Shown: in pieces, positions 16,946 to 24,759 of the stretch | Position numbering within the stretch: the stretch's first letter is position 1 | Layout of the letters: every line of letters starts with the position of its first letter | Virus record (IMG/VR): IMGVR_UViG_3300037558_000322 | Span: 1 to 25,637 of that record | Strand: one strand, 5' to 3' | From: a virus | Length of the DNA: 25,637 bases | Notes under the pieces: model-generated | Database searches by the model: none | What the model was told of the DNA's origin: nothing | What the model saw: the letters and a program-made list of their open reading frames with translations, nothing else | Position numbers and translations under genes: made by a program

Positions 16946-17475
16946 TATCGAATTACGCCCCCTGCACCGGTGATCCAGAAGAGAAGGAGTTTGTCTGCGG
17001 CAGGATAAGGACGAATAAGGTCAGGCCGAGCAGCGCCGCCCTCATATTCGACCTCAGTTTCAATGGGACCAACTTTGTCGAAGGTTCGCTTGATAGCTTG
17101 ACCAGAGTCGGCAACAGTAGGATCAGGCAGAAGATCTGCAGAAAGGGCACGAAGAGCATATTCAGCGGTCGCCTTTTGAATGTCCGTTGGGATGCCATCA
17201 GCAGTGAAATCTACGAGTTCACCTTTGCGATCGTAGAAATACTGACGAGGAAAAGATAGGGTGGTTGCTTCAGGAGCAAGATTGCCTTTCCAGCGATCTT
17301 TGAACCGAAGCTCGATATAATCGGTAGCTTTGACCAACGCAGCTTCTTTGTCTGCGGTAACAGCAGCCGCCCACGTTGCGTTCGCACGGTCAGCGAAGTA
17401 GGCGTCAGCGAATGCGACGTCAGTGTAGGAGTTTGCGTCTGCGACCCCAGTGCCATCTTCAACTGTGAATGCCAT
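16945..17475 (-). CDS. Head-tail connector adaptor (often labelled DnaT-like)
   Basis: The 176-residue protein starts VEDGTGVADANSYTDVAFADAYFADR and includes WKGNLAPEATTLSFPRQ and a helical AEYALRALSADLLP region, the recognisable pattern of the phage family often labelled putative DnaT-like single-stranded DNA-binding protein. In phage structural clusters this family sits at the HK97-gp6 adaptor position, next to the portal ring. I favour the adaptor role because of its neighbours and see no sign of a replication job. It overlaps both neighbours by TAATG. Confidence 0.75.
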   Translation of the reverse strand: MAFTVEDGTGVADANSYTDVAFADAYFADRANATWAAAVTADKEAALVKATDYIELRFKDRWKGNLAPEATTLSFPRQYFYDRKGELVDFTADGIPTDIQKATAEYALRALSADLLPDPTVADSGQAIKRTFDKVGPIETEVEYEGGAARPDLIRPYPAADKLLLFWITGAGGVIR

Positions 17476-18098
17476 TAGATCGCCCTCACTTCGACATCAA
17501 CTGTGTCGAGATATGCGTTAAGCTCAGAGCCTGAGCCTCGGATGAATTGAAGCCAAACAACAACAGCTCTCGTATTGATTGGAACTGTCGTTGTGTATTC
17601 TTCAAGTTCCCAAGTATTGGCCGATGCGGGCCAAGTAGCGGGTCCGAAAACATTTGAGATGAAAGTATCGGTCTCATCTCTGAATTGCAGATTTACTCGA
17701 GCATAATCACCAGTATTGTTATCACGAGCCTTGTAATAAGATACAGCGACTTCAATTCCAGAAGCGTCGATTAAATCAGCGCCGGAAGATATATCGAGAG
17801 ATTGAGTCAGCTCGAGATTTGCTGCAAACGTATTCGGTTTGAGAAAACGAGTTCCTGATTGAGGAACAACACTTGCCTGAGAAGCAGAAGCTACGAGATT
17901 GGCAGATCCTGACCAAGGTGGAACAGGGTTCTGCCCTTCGCTATAACTGTCGAAGTTCTCAGAAAGTGTGACTGGTGTGAACCCGCCACCCGGCCCCTCA
18001 GAGGCCGCTAGACGGGCAAGCCGCCGCTTGCGGGCATAGTATAGCGCAGCCCGCACCTTGGCGCTCTGAAGGCCTCCGTGTGGGCTACGCATAGCCAT
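17475..18098 (-). CDS. Jelly-roll-like virion protein, possible decoration protein
   Basis: The 207-residue protein has a basic N-terminal helix (KVRAALYYARKRRLARLAA), a Gly-rich hinge and then a beta-rich domain opening with ENFDSYSEGQNPVPPWSG, with YYKARDNNTGDYARVNLQF and RAVVVWLQF later. This looks like a carbohydrate-binding or concanavalin-type jelly roll. The helix could dock on the head and the jelly roll project outward. It sits among connector genes rather than next to the capsid gene. The start at 18098 has GGGGG eight bases upstream; a second ATG two codons on is also possible. The DNA looks more AT-rich than the genes to its right. Confidence 0.5.
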   Translation of the reverse strand: MAMRSPHGGLQSAKVRAALYYARKRRLARLAASEGPGGGFTPVTLSENFDSYSEGQNPVPPWSGSANLVASASQASVVPQSGTRFLKPNTFAANLELTQSLDISSGADLIDASGIEVAVSYYKARDNNTGDYARVNLQFRDETDTFISNVFGPATWPASANTWELEEYTTTVPINTRAVVVWLQFIRGSGSELNAYLDTVDVEVRAI

Positions 18099-18113
18099 CC
18101 CGCTTGCCCCCTA

Positions 18114-18782
18114 TTACCGCACAGGCCGCTGACCGCCACGGGCAGTCTTGCGGGCAAACGCTTTGTCGATTGCAGCGCGAGGATCAAGCTTCGCGATGTC
18201 AGCAGGCTTCAAGCCGCCGAGGACCTTCTGGATCTCCGCCGCTTTGGCAGCGCGGTTCTCCTGCGAGGAGCGAATGTAAGCCTGGATCGCTTCCTGGTTG
18301 GACATGTCCGGCACCAGTTGCTTGATCCACGTCACGGTGAGAGCCTTGGACAGCTTCACCTTCCGCTTCATTTCCTCGACCTCTTTCTCCTTGGCTTCGA
18401 TAGCCTGGAGTTGCTCGGTCAGCATGGTCTCGATTTGCGGCAGAAGACGCGGGTCTGCTTTCTGCAGAACTTTGTCAGCGAACTCGTTCGGAAGCATAGG
18501 CTCCATTTCGGCGAACTCAGCAAGGATGGAAGCATCGACTGGTTCGTCGGTTACTTCTTCTTGCCCTTCCCGTAGCCCTTCTTCGGCATCGGTGGTCTCC
18601 TCTTCGATTTCGGTGAGATCCATGTTCTCACGCGAGAATTTCGGGGCTGCGTCCGTGATCTGGGCGCGGGTGACTTTCTGCCCAATGAGGTCGCTGACAG
18701 CCTGCGTCGCAGGAGCGCCATCGGCAGTCCAGTGCGAGTCTTCCATCGAGTCGAGTTGAGCGAGTGCTTCTTTGATATCCAT
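18114..18782 (-). CDS. Acidic phage protein of unknown function, 222 residues
   Basis: The N-terminus DIKEALAQLDSMEDSHWTADG, followed by VSDLIGQKVTRAQITDAAPKFSREN, is a short domain I have seen in phage structural clusters without a known role. Next comes a strongly acidic stretch (about 55-80), a helix-rich middle (LLPQIETMLTEQLQAIEAKEKEVEEM) that should form a coiled coil, and a basic C-terminus (ARKTARGGQRPVR). The gene lies between the small head protein and the decoration-like gene, with AAGGAG seven bases before the ATG. A head maturation or internal head role is possible but not shown. Confidence 0.6.
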   Translation of the reverse strand: MDIKEALAQLDSMEDSHWTADGAPATQAVSDLIGQKVTRAQITDAAPKFSRENMDLTEIEEETTDAEEGLREGQEEVTDEPVDASILAEFAEMEPMLPNEFADKVLQKADPRLLPQIETMLTEQLQAIEAKEKEVEEMKRKVKLSKALTVTWIKQLVPDMSNQEAIQAYIRSSQENRAAKAAEIQKVLGGLKPADIAKLDPRAAIDKAFARKTARGGQRPVR

Positions 18783-18793
18783 ATGGGTTCTCC

Positions 18794-19168
18794 TTAGTCG
18801 AGAATGGTCATGGTCAGGGTGCCAGTGCCATCGTCTGTGAAGGCGATGTCACCAGTCCCGGCTGCGGCCTCTGCCTTGCTTGCATGAAGCGAATAAGTAT
18901 TCGTCCCAGTATCGGCAAGCCAGTAGATCGTGCCAGTCTCGAGTTCGGCAGGCAGACTGCCTTCCAGGATAACCCGAGGATTGCCGACAGCGAGATCATC
19001 CTCGCCAGCGACTGTGATCGTGTTGGTGGTGTTGTCCGCGGTGAAGACGTGCTCGGGTTTCGACCCAGGAGTGATGCCCAAAGCAAGAGCGTCCTTCGTG
19101 TGGTCGAGACGTCCCCGAGCAAGGCCGTCTAGGTCGCGATGACGAAGGTGGCGCATACGAGCAGTCAT
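18794..19168 (-). CDS. Small beta-rich head protein, possible decoration protein
   Basis: The 124-residue protein has a basic N-terminus (ARMRHLRHRDLDGLARGRLDH) and a beta domain with VGNPRVILEGSLPAELETG, IYWLADTGTNTYSLHAS and GDIAFTDDGTGTLTM. This last pattern is a common small beta domain in virion proteins of phages of Proteobacteria. Placed directly after the major capsid gene, it may decorate or stabilise the head. A strong AGGAGG site lies seven bases upstream and the stop overlaps the next gene's ribosome site. Confidence 0.6.
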   Translation of the reverse strand: MTARMRHLRHRDLDGLARGRLDHTKDALALGITPGSKPEHVFTADNTTNTITVAGEDDLAVGNPRVILEGSLPAELETGTIYWLADTGTNTYSLHASKAEAAAGTGDIAFTDDGTGTLTMTILD

Positions 19169-19196
19169 GGGAAGTCCTCCTGATCAAGTGGCGGAA

Positions 19197-19214
19197 GGGG
19201 CGCCGAAGCGCCCC
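19197..19214 (-). terminator. cUUCGg hairpin after the major capsid gene
   Basis: On the minus strand GGGGCGC TTCG GCGCCCC forms a perfect 7-bp GC-rich stem with the extra-stable C(UUCG)G tetraloop, six bases after the capsid stop codon. The following bases TTCCGCC contain no real U-run, so partial termination or 3' protection of capsid mRNA is more likely than full termination. Confidence 0.75.
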
Positions 19215-19220
19215 AACCGA

Positions 19221-20279
19221 TTATGCTTCGCGGGTAACGAGGCGAGCGAACTTGATCTGCTTCCGCTCGGGATACACGCGGTTCCACGATGCGGCTTCGT
19301 CGAGGTCGTCGCTCGCGGTTCCGGTGTTCGCCGGGCCACCGTCACCAGCCGTGCCAGTCCAGGCGTGACCAGTCGGGTGGATGGTCCACATGACGCGCGA
19401 GTAGAGCACGTCCTGACCGCCACCGTTGCCGCCACCCGGCTTCCGGTCCACTTCGGTAGCGACCGGAGGAGTGCCGACACCCATCTGGGTCGCGCCAGCG
19501 CCGAAGAGCCACGTGTCGTAGACCGAGCCGGTGCGAGGCAGACCGTCGTCCACGATGACCTCACGGCCGAGGAACGTCGGAATGTTGATCTCGCCACGGG
19601 CGTCCGGGATGAAGTCGATCAGGTTGTTCTTCATCATCCGGTTGTAGACGACCGAGTGGACGGCCACGGCCACCAGATCTTCCTGCGAGTCACCCATCGT
19701 CTGGGCAGCATCGAGGAAGGCTTCAGCCGAGAAGTTGGTCACACCGTCGACGAAACCACCACCGGAGATATCGTTGATGTAGTCGCCGGAGTCGTTGGCG
19801 GCGTTGTCAGCGATAACACCGTTCCAGGTTGCGATGAACGCGGCCTGGAGGCGGCGAGTCCAGTAAGCGGCGACACGATTGGCGATTGCTTCCATCGGGT
19901 CAGCGCCTGCGAGGATCGCGGCGAGGTCGGTCGAGGACCAGGAGTTGTTGCGGTTCAGGCGAACAGCAATCTCTTTCTGCGTCTGGATCTTCAGCGGGTT
20001 GGGCGGACGTGCCACACCAGCCGGAAGGGTCGCGTCGGCGTCAGCGAACGGCACCGAGGTGTCGGTCGAGATGCGGTCAGCGTCGTTGTCCAGATCGCGG
20101 AACGAGGGCACCTGGAAGGTGATGCCGCCACCAGCGAGCAGATTGTCGAGGGCTTCAGAGCGAGAAAGCAGACCGGACTGAACCAGTCGGGATTTCTCCT
20201 CCGTGAGCACCTGCATGTAGGGTGTGAAGACTTCGGGGACGATGACGTCGCTCACCCGAGTCGCGGGACCTGCTGCCAT
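19221..20279 (-). CDS. Major capsid protein, HK97-fold
   Basis: The 352-residue protein resembles the capsid group labelled major capsid protein 13-like. Its start (SDVIVPEVFTPYMQVLTEEKS), GGGITFQVPSFRDL, the long helix (AAILAGADPMEAIANRVAAYWTRR) and the region DLVAVAVHSVVYNRMMKNNLIDFIPD followed by IPTFLGREVIVDDGLP are typical of HK97-fold proteins, the last part being the A-domain-like core. No separate protease or fused prohead peptide is visible, and scaffolding is encoded by the upstream gene. The start has AAAGGA about seven bases upstream. Hairpins flank the gene on both sides, and it follows the only sizeable leader within the operon. High expression is expected. Confidence 0.93.
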   Translation of the reverse strand: MAAGPATRVSDVIVPEVFTPYMQVLTEEKSRLVQSGLLSRSEALDNLLAGGGITFQVPSFRDLDNDADRISTDTSVPFADADATLPAGVARPPNPLKIQTQKEIAVRLNRNNSWSSTDLAAILAGADPMEAIANRVAAYWTRRLQAAFIATWNGVIADNAANDSGDYINDISGGGFVDGVTNFSAEAFLDAAQTMGDSQEDLVAVAVHSVVYNRMMKNNLIDFIPDARGEINIPTFLGREVIVDDGLPRTGSVYDTWLFGAGATQMGVGTPPVATEVDRKPGGGNGGGQDVLYSRVMWTIHPTGHAWTGTAGDGGPANTGTASDDLDEAASWNRVYPERKQIKFARLVTREA

Positions 20280-20334
20280 GAGTTCATCCTTTCATTGGCG
20301 TTTTCGAGGGGAGAGCGACCCATGTCGCAAATCG

Positions 20335-20353
20335 GTGATGACATCACGTCATC
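20335..20353. promoter_or_regulatory. Overlapping inverted repeats in the capsid leader
   Basis: GATGAC-5-GTCATC (20337-20353) and GTGATG-1-CATCAC (20335-20347) share bases, so the RNA or DNA can pair in two exclusive ways. The site is 56-75 bases upstream of the capsid start codon. It could be an operator or a small leader stem-loop; nothing shows which. Confidence 0.45.
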
Positions 20354-20367
20354 GAATAACACGCATC

Positions 20368-20396
20368 ACCATAGGGGGAAGCAGGAAAGAATGCAA
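20368..20396 (-). promoter_or_regulatory. Weak promoter-like pair ahead of the major capsid gene
   Basis: TTGCAT at 20391-20396 and TATGGT at 20368-20373 are separated by 17 bases on the minus strand. The match to consensus is moderate (three and four of six), and phage late promoters may use other signals. It is placed between the upstream hairpin and the capsid gene. Confidence 0.25.
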
Positions 20397-20415
20397 CAGG
20401 TATTTTGTAACGAAA

Positions 20416-20448
20416 GCGCCCCGGCGAGCTAGGCTCAAGCCGGGGCGC
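20416..20448 (-). terminator. Strong hairpin between scaffold and capsid genes
   Basis: A perfect 10-bp stem (GCGCCCCGGC with GCCGGGGCGC) is continued by GAGC/GCTC with a two-base bulge, leaving a three-base loop. On the minus strand it is followed by TTTCGTTAC, a weak U-tract. It may end part of the packaging transcript or serve as a processing site for capsid mRNA. Confidence 0.65.
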
Positions 20449-20476
20449 AGTATAGCGGGCGGTCGGCTACCAAACC

Positions 20477-20511
20477 CCGCCGCTACAGGCCACAAGTAAC
20501 CTGCGAGGCGG
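20477..20511 (-). other. Second, looser stem-loop after the scaffold gene
   Basis: CCGCC (20477-20481) pairs with GGCGG (20507-20511), and CAGG (20486-20489) pairs with CCTG (20500-20503) inside it, across small unpaired bulges. It lies 12 bases after the scaffold stop. Together with the next hairpin it makes the 244-bp capsid leader strongly structured. The remaining leader holds no ORF that I can support. Confidence 0.35.
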
Positions 20512-20523
20512 TGTTTGACAAGC

Positions 20524-21360
20524 TCATTTGCTCGCTTGGGGAGGCCGAGTTGCACCGATCTTGGAGCCAGCCGCCTGAGCGGCCTTCTGGGCTTCGGCCA
20601 TACCGTGCTCTTTGACATACTGACCCTGCTTGGTGAGGGACCAGCCTTTCGCAGACCACGGATTGTCTTCAGAGTCGCCGAAGTTCCGGCCACCACCAGC
20701 ACCGCCGCCTTGCGACTGAGGCCACCAGTGAGGACGCAGCTTCTGCATCTCTTTCATGAACTGTTTGACGTCTGCACCGGGCGTCACACCCTTGGCGTCT
20801 GCCTTGACGATGAATTCACCGGAAGTCTCGTCTCGTTCAAGATAGGCACCAGCCACCATTTCCACGTCAGGAATGGCGGTGGACAGCACCTTCATTTCGG
20901 TCGCCACGGCACGAACGGCATCATTCCGGTCGCGGGTGACGAGGGTATTCTTCAGCTGGCCGTTTTCCTGCTGAAGCTGTTCGAGAGTGGAAGTGGTCTC
21001 GCGGAGCTGACGTTCCAGCGGGGCGGTCTTCTGCCCAAGACGAGCCTCAACCATTTCGGTGATCTTGCTCTCGTCCAGCTTGCCGCCAGCGGCAGCTTCC
21101 AGCTCTGCGATACGATCGAGCTTGGACTGGATTTCGGTGGGATCATCGCCGAGCGATTTCCAAGGCTTGAGTGCCTCTTTCGCTGCTGCGTGATCGGCAC
21201 GTTCCTTACGCAGAGCTTCCTGAACATTCAGGACGTCCTGCGGAGTTTTCATGCCGTTGATGCCCGTGAGAACGGCTTTGCCGTCTTGCTCGCTATAGAG
21301 CGGGCGGAATGCCTCCGGCACTTGGTCCAGAGAGTCGTAGTTCAGTTCGAGCGGATCCAT
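20524..21360 (-). CDS. Scaffolding protein
   Basis: The 278-residue protein is charged and mostly helical. Residues about 42-65 and 75-140 (EIQSKLDRIAELEAAAGG, LERQLRETTSTLEQLQQENG) should form coiled coils. The central part holds LSTAIPDVEMVAGAYLERDE, a pattern seen in phage scaffolds. The C-terminus has a Gly-rich linker, NPWSAKGWSLTKQGQYVKEH and a basic tail (ATRPPQASK) that could bind the capsid protein. It lies between portal and major capsid genes, the standard place. TAGGAGA is seven bases before the ATG. I see no protease motif, so removal rather than autocleavage is likely. Confidence 0.88.
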   Translation of the reverse strand: MDPLELNYDSLDQVPEAFRPLYSEQDGKAVLTGINGMKTPQDVLNVQEALRKERADHAAAKEALKPWKSLGDDPTEIQSKLDRIAELEAAAGGKLDESKITEMVEARLGQKTAPLERQLRETTSTLEQLQQENGQLKNTLVTRDRNDAVRAVATEMKVLSTAIPDVEMVAGAYLERDETSGEFIVKADAKGVTPGADVKQFMKEMQKLRPHWWPQSQGGGAGGGRNFGDSEDNPWSAKGWSLTKQGQYVKEHGMAEAQKAAQAAGSKIGATRPPQASK

Positions 21361-21377
21361 ATCCGTTCTCCTATCTA

Positions 21378-22904
21378 TTATTGGGCGTCACGCCCGCTTG
21401 GATTTGTGGTCTGACCCGGAACCTGATTTTGGCCGTCCGGATCTTCCTCGTCGTTGGGCTGGGTGGCCGCACGGTCCCCGTCCCCTTGCTTGGCGAATAC
21501 GAATTCTTCGTCCTCCGCCTCTTTTTCTGCTTCGGCCACTTCTTCCTCGAACGTCTTGGTCGTCATACGACGCTTGCGCGAGAGGTCGTGCATGGATTTG
21601 GCAGAAATCGGCCAGCCGAGGTTCCGCGCTGTGGCGATCTCGACCATAGTCTGTCCCGTGAGTGGCATTTCGCCGAATTCTTTGTTCGGAAGGACCTCAA
21701 CCTCTTCAGGGTTCTCGCCCATCCATTCAGCGCAGATCTTCAGTATATGCTCAAGACCCGCCGCTCCTGTGTCTGCAATGGTGTTGAGGTCTGCGGTTCT
21801 TGCTGCAACTCGGATCCGGAGCGAGTCTCCGGACTCTCTTTCACGGCTGGTGCTGTCCAGGGTCTGTGCGCCCATGCTCCCAGCACGCCGCTCAAGGTTC
21901 TCCAGCGCCTGACGTTGCTCGCTCAGCCCCGCGCTGGTGACGCCGACATACTTGGCGTCACCACCTTGAGGCAGGTCGATGCGAGAGCCTGCTCCGACCC
22001 GGACTTCGTCCGTTTCGTCCCAGCCTCCACCAATCGTAACGAAGGTGTCTTGGCCCTGCATGAACAGGTTCTGACGATAATCGGCGTCTGCACGGTAGAT
22101 CGTCATGCACATATTGCCGAGATCAAGCAGAGGCGGATCATCAACGTCCGGAGTGATATCGCAGGAGTTGATAAATACGAATGGGATCTTGTTCAGAGTG
22201 CGACCGCGCCAACTCGGTGTCATAAGGCCGCTCTCAGAGAAGTTCTCTGCCTGAAAGACACCTTGTCGATAGACGCCTTCAGTTTCGTTGTCTTCCACTG
22301 ACCCAATGACGAGGACGCGATATTTCTGCTCTTCGTCCCAGGTGAAGTCGCTCTTGCGCTCGTATTCACTCTCGTTGATAACCACAAGGTTCAAACGCTG
22401 CGGAACAAGCTGCTCCACACGTCCGTCGTCCCAGTTGATCACACGCTCAGGGATATACGTCGCCAGATACGGAATATCTTCTCCTGGAGTCGGGTTCGTC
22501 GGCAAATCAGCCATGAGACCGACACGCCCAGTGAGAAGCTGCTCGGTGTTGATCTTCTGCAAGAGAACGTGCAGCGGCTCTCCCATGCGGCTCGTGATCT
22601 TCTCCATCGCCTTCGGAAGCTTGATTTCCGGCGGTTGGGAGTGCATCATGCCGAGAGCCTGCTGGATGGCCTCTCGAGTGAAATTCGGAAAGCGTGCTCG
22701 CTTCTTATAGGCGTCATACGCTTTGTAGCCGAGGCTCTCGATGTTTGTGAGCGCTCCATCGGCGATTTGACTGGAGGTCATCGGCAGATATACGGTATTC
22801 TTGCTCTTGACCTGCCGTTCGCCCTTATACGCATCGCGCATTAGGGTCCAGTCCGGCTTCGCGGCAGATGCCTCTGGATGGGCTGATGTGAGGGCGCTTG
22901 TCAT
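21378..22904 (-). CDS. Portal protein (DUF4055-like)
   Basis: The 508-residue protein forms the ring through which DNA is packaged and leaves. Motifs resembling the DUF4055 portal group include VYLPMTSSQIADGALTNIES-like and FPNFTREAIQQALGMMHSQPP near the N-terminus, LLTGRVGLMADLP, IPYLATYIPERVINWDDG, and PLLDLGNMCMTIYRADADY in the stem/crown-leading region. The C-terminal part is acidic (KTFEEEVAEAEKEAEDEE). It follows the terminase gene by 61 bases and precedes the scaffold gene. AGGG lies nine bases upstream of the ATG. Confidence 0.9.
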   Translation of the reverse strand: MTSALTSAHPEASAAKPDWTLMRDAYKGERQVKSKNTVYLPMTSSQIADGALTNIESLGYKAYDAYKKRARFPNFTREAIQQALGMMHSQPPEIKLPKAMEKITSRMGEPLHVLLQKINTEQLLTGRVGLMADLPTNPTPGEDIPYLATYIPERVINWDDGRVEQLVPQRLNLVVINESEYERKSDFTWDEEQKYRVLVIGSVEDNETEGVYRQGVFQAENFSESGLMTPSWRGRTLNKIPFVFINSCDITPDVDDPPLLDLGNMCMTIYRADADYRQNLFMQGQDTFVTIGGGWDETDEVRVGAGSRIDLPQGGDAKYVGVTSAGLSEQRQALENLERRAGSMGAQTLDSTSRERESGDSLRIRVAARTADLNTIADTGAAGLEHILKICAEWMGENPEEVEVLPNKEFGEMPLTGQTMVEIATARNLGWPISAKSMHDLSRKRRMTTKTFEEEVAEAEKEAEDEEFVFAKQGDGDRAATQPNDEEDPDGQNQVPGQTTNPSGRDAQ

Positions 22905-22930
22905 GGTTTTGGACCCTAACTCATGGTTCT

Positions 22931-22952
22931 AGGCTCTGGCAAGCCTGTTTTT
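22931..22952 (+). terminator. Possible plus-strand terminator between terminase and portal genes
   Basis: AGGCT-6-AGCCT followed by GTTTTT gives a short stem and a U-run in the plus direction, opposite to all genes here. The stem is only five base pairs, so it is weak. It would limit antisense transcription into the terminase gene if it works. Confidence 0.3.
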
Positions 22953-22965
22953 GTCTGTTCTGGAC

Positions 22966-24474
22966 CTAAAAATGGCCCGTTGTCGCTCCAGAACTGCTTG
23001 GAGCCTGCACCCAGCGGACCAAATAGCGAGTTTCGTCCGCAATATGGTCCTCTGCATCGGTATTTACGTCGTCCATGTTCTTTTCATCGCGTGGAAGCAC
23101 TGGAACGGTCTCGATGAACCACTTACAGCCCTCGCAAACGAACAAACCGGGCCTTTCACGCGGGTAAAGTCGTTTTTCTTCGCCGATTTGCTTGATATTC
23201 GGGTGTGCATTCTTCAAACGCTGCCGCATTTGCGTCCAACCAGTCGCTCGAGAGCCGGGTCGCTTGTCTGCAGGGTTCCATTTGATGCCTGGATAGCGAA
23301 AACCATCGTCTAGACGGACTTTCACCTTCATATCAGTGCTGATACAGTTGCCATTTTCGGCCGCGAAGATCTGAGAGTCGGCCACACCGGGCTTCACGCG
23401 ACACCAATTACTCCCTGGAACCCGCCAGCCCCACTCCAACTCCCGCTTTACGATGCCTTCCGCGATCTCAACAGCCAGGAGATCAAGCCCTTCGTTGGGC
23501 TTTCCTGTGCAGCCATACCACTCTTTGACTCGAAAAACGTCGCCCCGAACCGTGGATCGCCACTTTCCATCAGGCCAGAGCACGTCCGATCCGTCGGAGA
23601 TGGCCCACCACCCGACTGAGAACGGCTTGGAAGCGCCCCAGTCGAACGAGCGAACAATTTTCCACGTCTCCGGAATTTCGAAGTTAGGAACGACATTCCA
23701 TTTAGGATCCCAAACATCGTCGAACATGCCTCCCGATACGATATCCCAAGAGCCTTCCAGCCACGCCTTCTTCTCGGCCTCGTTGCGGGCCGCAGCAGCG
23801 ATCTTTTGCTTGTAGTCTGGGTCAGCTTCAAGCAGCGCCTTGTTCTCATCAATATGCGAGTGGATGGTAAGACGAGGAGGCTCCTTTAGACCATCCTCGT
23901 CTACCAGATCACGCCGCACAATCATGTTCATGACGCCGGGCTTGAACCGATACTTCACCCAGTTATGCCCAGGACCATACGGGTTCGTCGTGGCGCGAAC
24001 CATACGAGGCATACCCTTGGTCGAGGAGCGACAACAACTCATCATTCGCTTGTAGCCCTCGTCAGTCGCCCAGTTGCAGAGTTCTTCCCAGCCGATCCAG
24101 GGATATTCGTGTCCGTGATAGTTCCAGTAGTCGTCAGGCTTCTGAAACTGACGAAGAAGAAGCTGCTCTCCGCTTGGCCAAGTCCACACATGTTCGGAGT
24201 GGTTGAACTTCGCGTCCGGCCAGATCTGCGGGAACCACTTCTTGGTCTTCGTGATGACGTCTGTCAACTGCTTATACGTCTGCCGGAACAGGATCCCTTT
24301 CCACCCGGCTCCGAAACCCTTTCCGACGTGCATACCGAAAGACATGAGCAGGCAGTCGGTCTTGCCTCCTCCGCGCGTCCCTTCAAACAGCACTTCGAAA
24401 ATGGGATAGGAACTCAGAAACGCTTCCTGACTTCCTGGCATCGGCCTCCAGATGACATTATCAGGGAATTTCAT
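22966..24474 (-). CDS. terL: Terminase large subunit
   Basis: The 502-residue protein is the packaging motor ATPase and nuclease. Walker A is GTRGGGKT at 32-39, Walker B is WIGWEEL at 126-132 with catalytic Glu in EE (130/131), and a coupling-type motif RATTNPYG is at 160-167. The RNase H-like nuclease has acidic residues at SFDWG (D278), VADSQIF (D366) and NTDAEDHIADE (D473-D480). Length and order fit full-length proteins. A tag of Ser/Gly residues ends the chain (APSSSGATTGHF). It overlaps the small upstream gene by 14 bases, so they are probably co-translated; the ribosome site GAGGA is rather far from the ATG. Confidence 0.96.
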   Translation of the reverse strand: MKFPDNVIWRPMPGSQEAFLSSYPIFEVLFEGTRGGGKTDCLLMSFGMHVGKGFGAGWKGILFRQTYKQLTDVITKTKKWFPQIWPDAKFNHSEHVWTWPSGEQLLLRQFQKPDDYWNYHGHEYPWIGWEELCNWATDEGYKRMMSCCRSSTKGMPRMVRATTNPYGPGHNWVKYRFKPGVMNMIVRRDLVDEDGLKEPPRLTIHSHIDENKALLEADPDYKQKIAAAARNEAEKKAWLEGSWDIVSGGMFDDVWDPKWNVVPNFEIPETWKIVRSFDWGASKPFSVGWWAISDGSDVLWPDGKWRSTVRGDVFRVKEWYGCTGKPNEGLDLLAVEIAEGIVKRELEWGWRVPGSNWCRVKPGVADSQIFAAENGNCISTDMKVKVRLDDGFRYPGIKWNPADKRPGSRATGWTQMRQRLKNAHPNIKQIGEEKRLYPRERPGLFVCEGCKWFIETVPVLPRDEKNMDDVNTDAEDHIADETRYLVRWVQAPSSSGATTGHF

Positions 24475-24715
24475 CTTCCGAGACGTCCTCTACTTCTGCA
24501 ACATATTCTTCCATCGCGTAGTTTTCAAGGTTTTTCGCGTAGAAGAGTAGATCCCGAACGTCGGGCTCTCCTACCTCCATACACTTGATCCTCCCGCAAC
24601 CGCAAGGACATTCGAACAAGAGCACGCCCTGCTTCGCTCCTATACGTTTGGCGATGGTCATTGCTTCATCGGAGTCTACCGTCTTGATCAGTGGAAATTC
24701 AGTCACTTTAGGCAT
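24461..24715 (-). CDS. Small cysteine-cluster protein just upstream of terL
   Basis: I start it at the ATG at 24715 because GGGGAGGT lies nine bases upstream; the frame reaches a TTG at 24763, but that start would place the ribosome site inside the gene. The 84-residue product has C36, C38, C40 and C45 in ECPCGCGRIKC, which may hold a zinc ion, followed by a helix (DVRDLLFYAKNLENYAMEEY) and an acidic tail. Overlap with terL suggests a packaging-linked role, and a diverged small terminase is possible, but I see no helix-turn-helix, so the function is unknown. Confidence 0.65.
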   Translation of the reverse strand: MPKVTEFPLIKTVDSDEAMTIAKRIGAKQGVLLFECPCGCGRIKCMEVGEPDVRDLLFYAKNLENYAMEEYVAEVEDVSEDEIP

Positions 24716-24759
24716 TCGGAACCGACCTCCCCAATATGAATGGGCGCACGCGCCTCGTT

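Noticed and set aside
16945-17475. Replication role for the DnaT-like protein
   Set aside because: The label comes from a family name; its position between head and tail genes and overlap with the closure gene favour a connector role.
19167-20432. Plus-strand ORF of 421 codons opposite the capsid gene
   Set aside because: Antisense frame in GC-rich coding DNA. Low-complexity Val/Arg/Gly composition and no family pattern.
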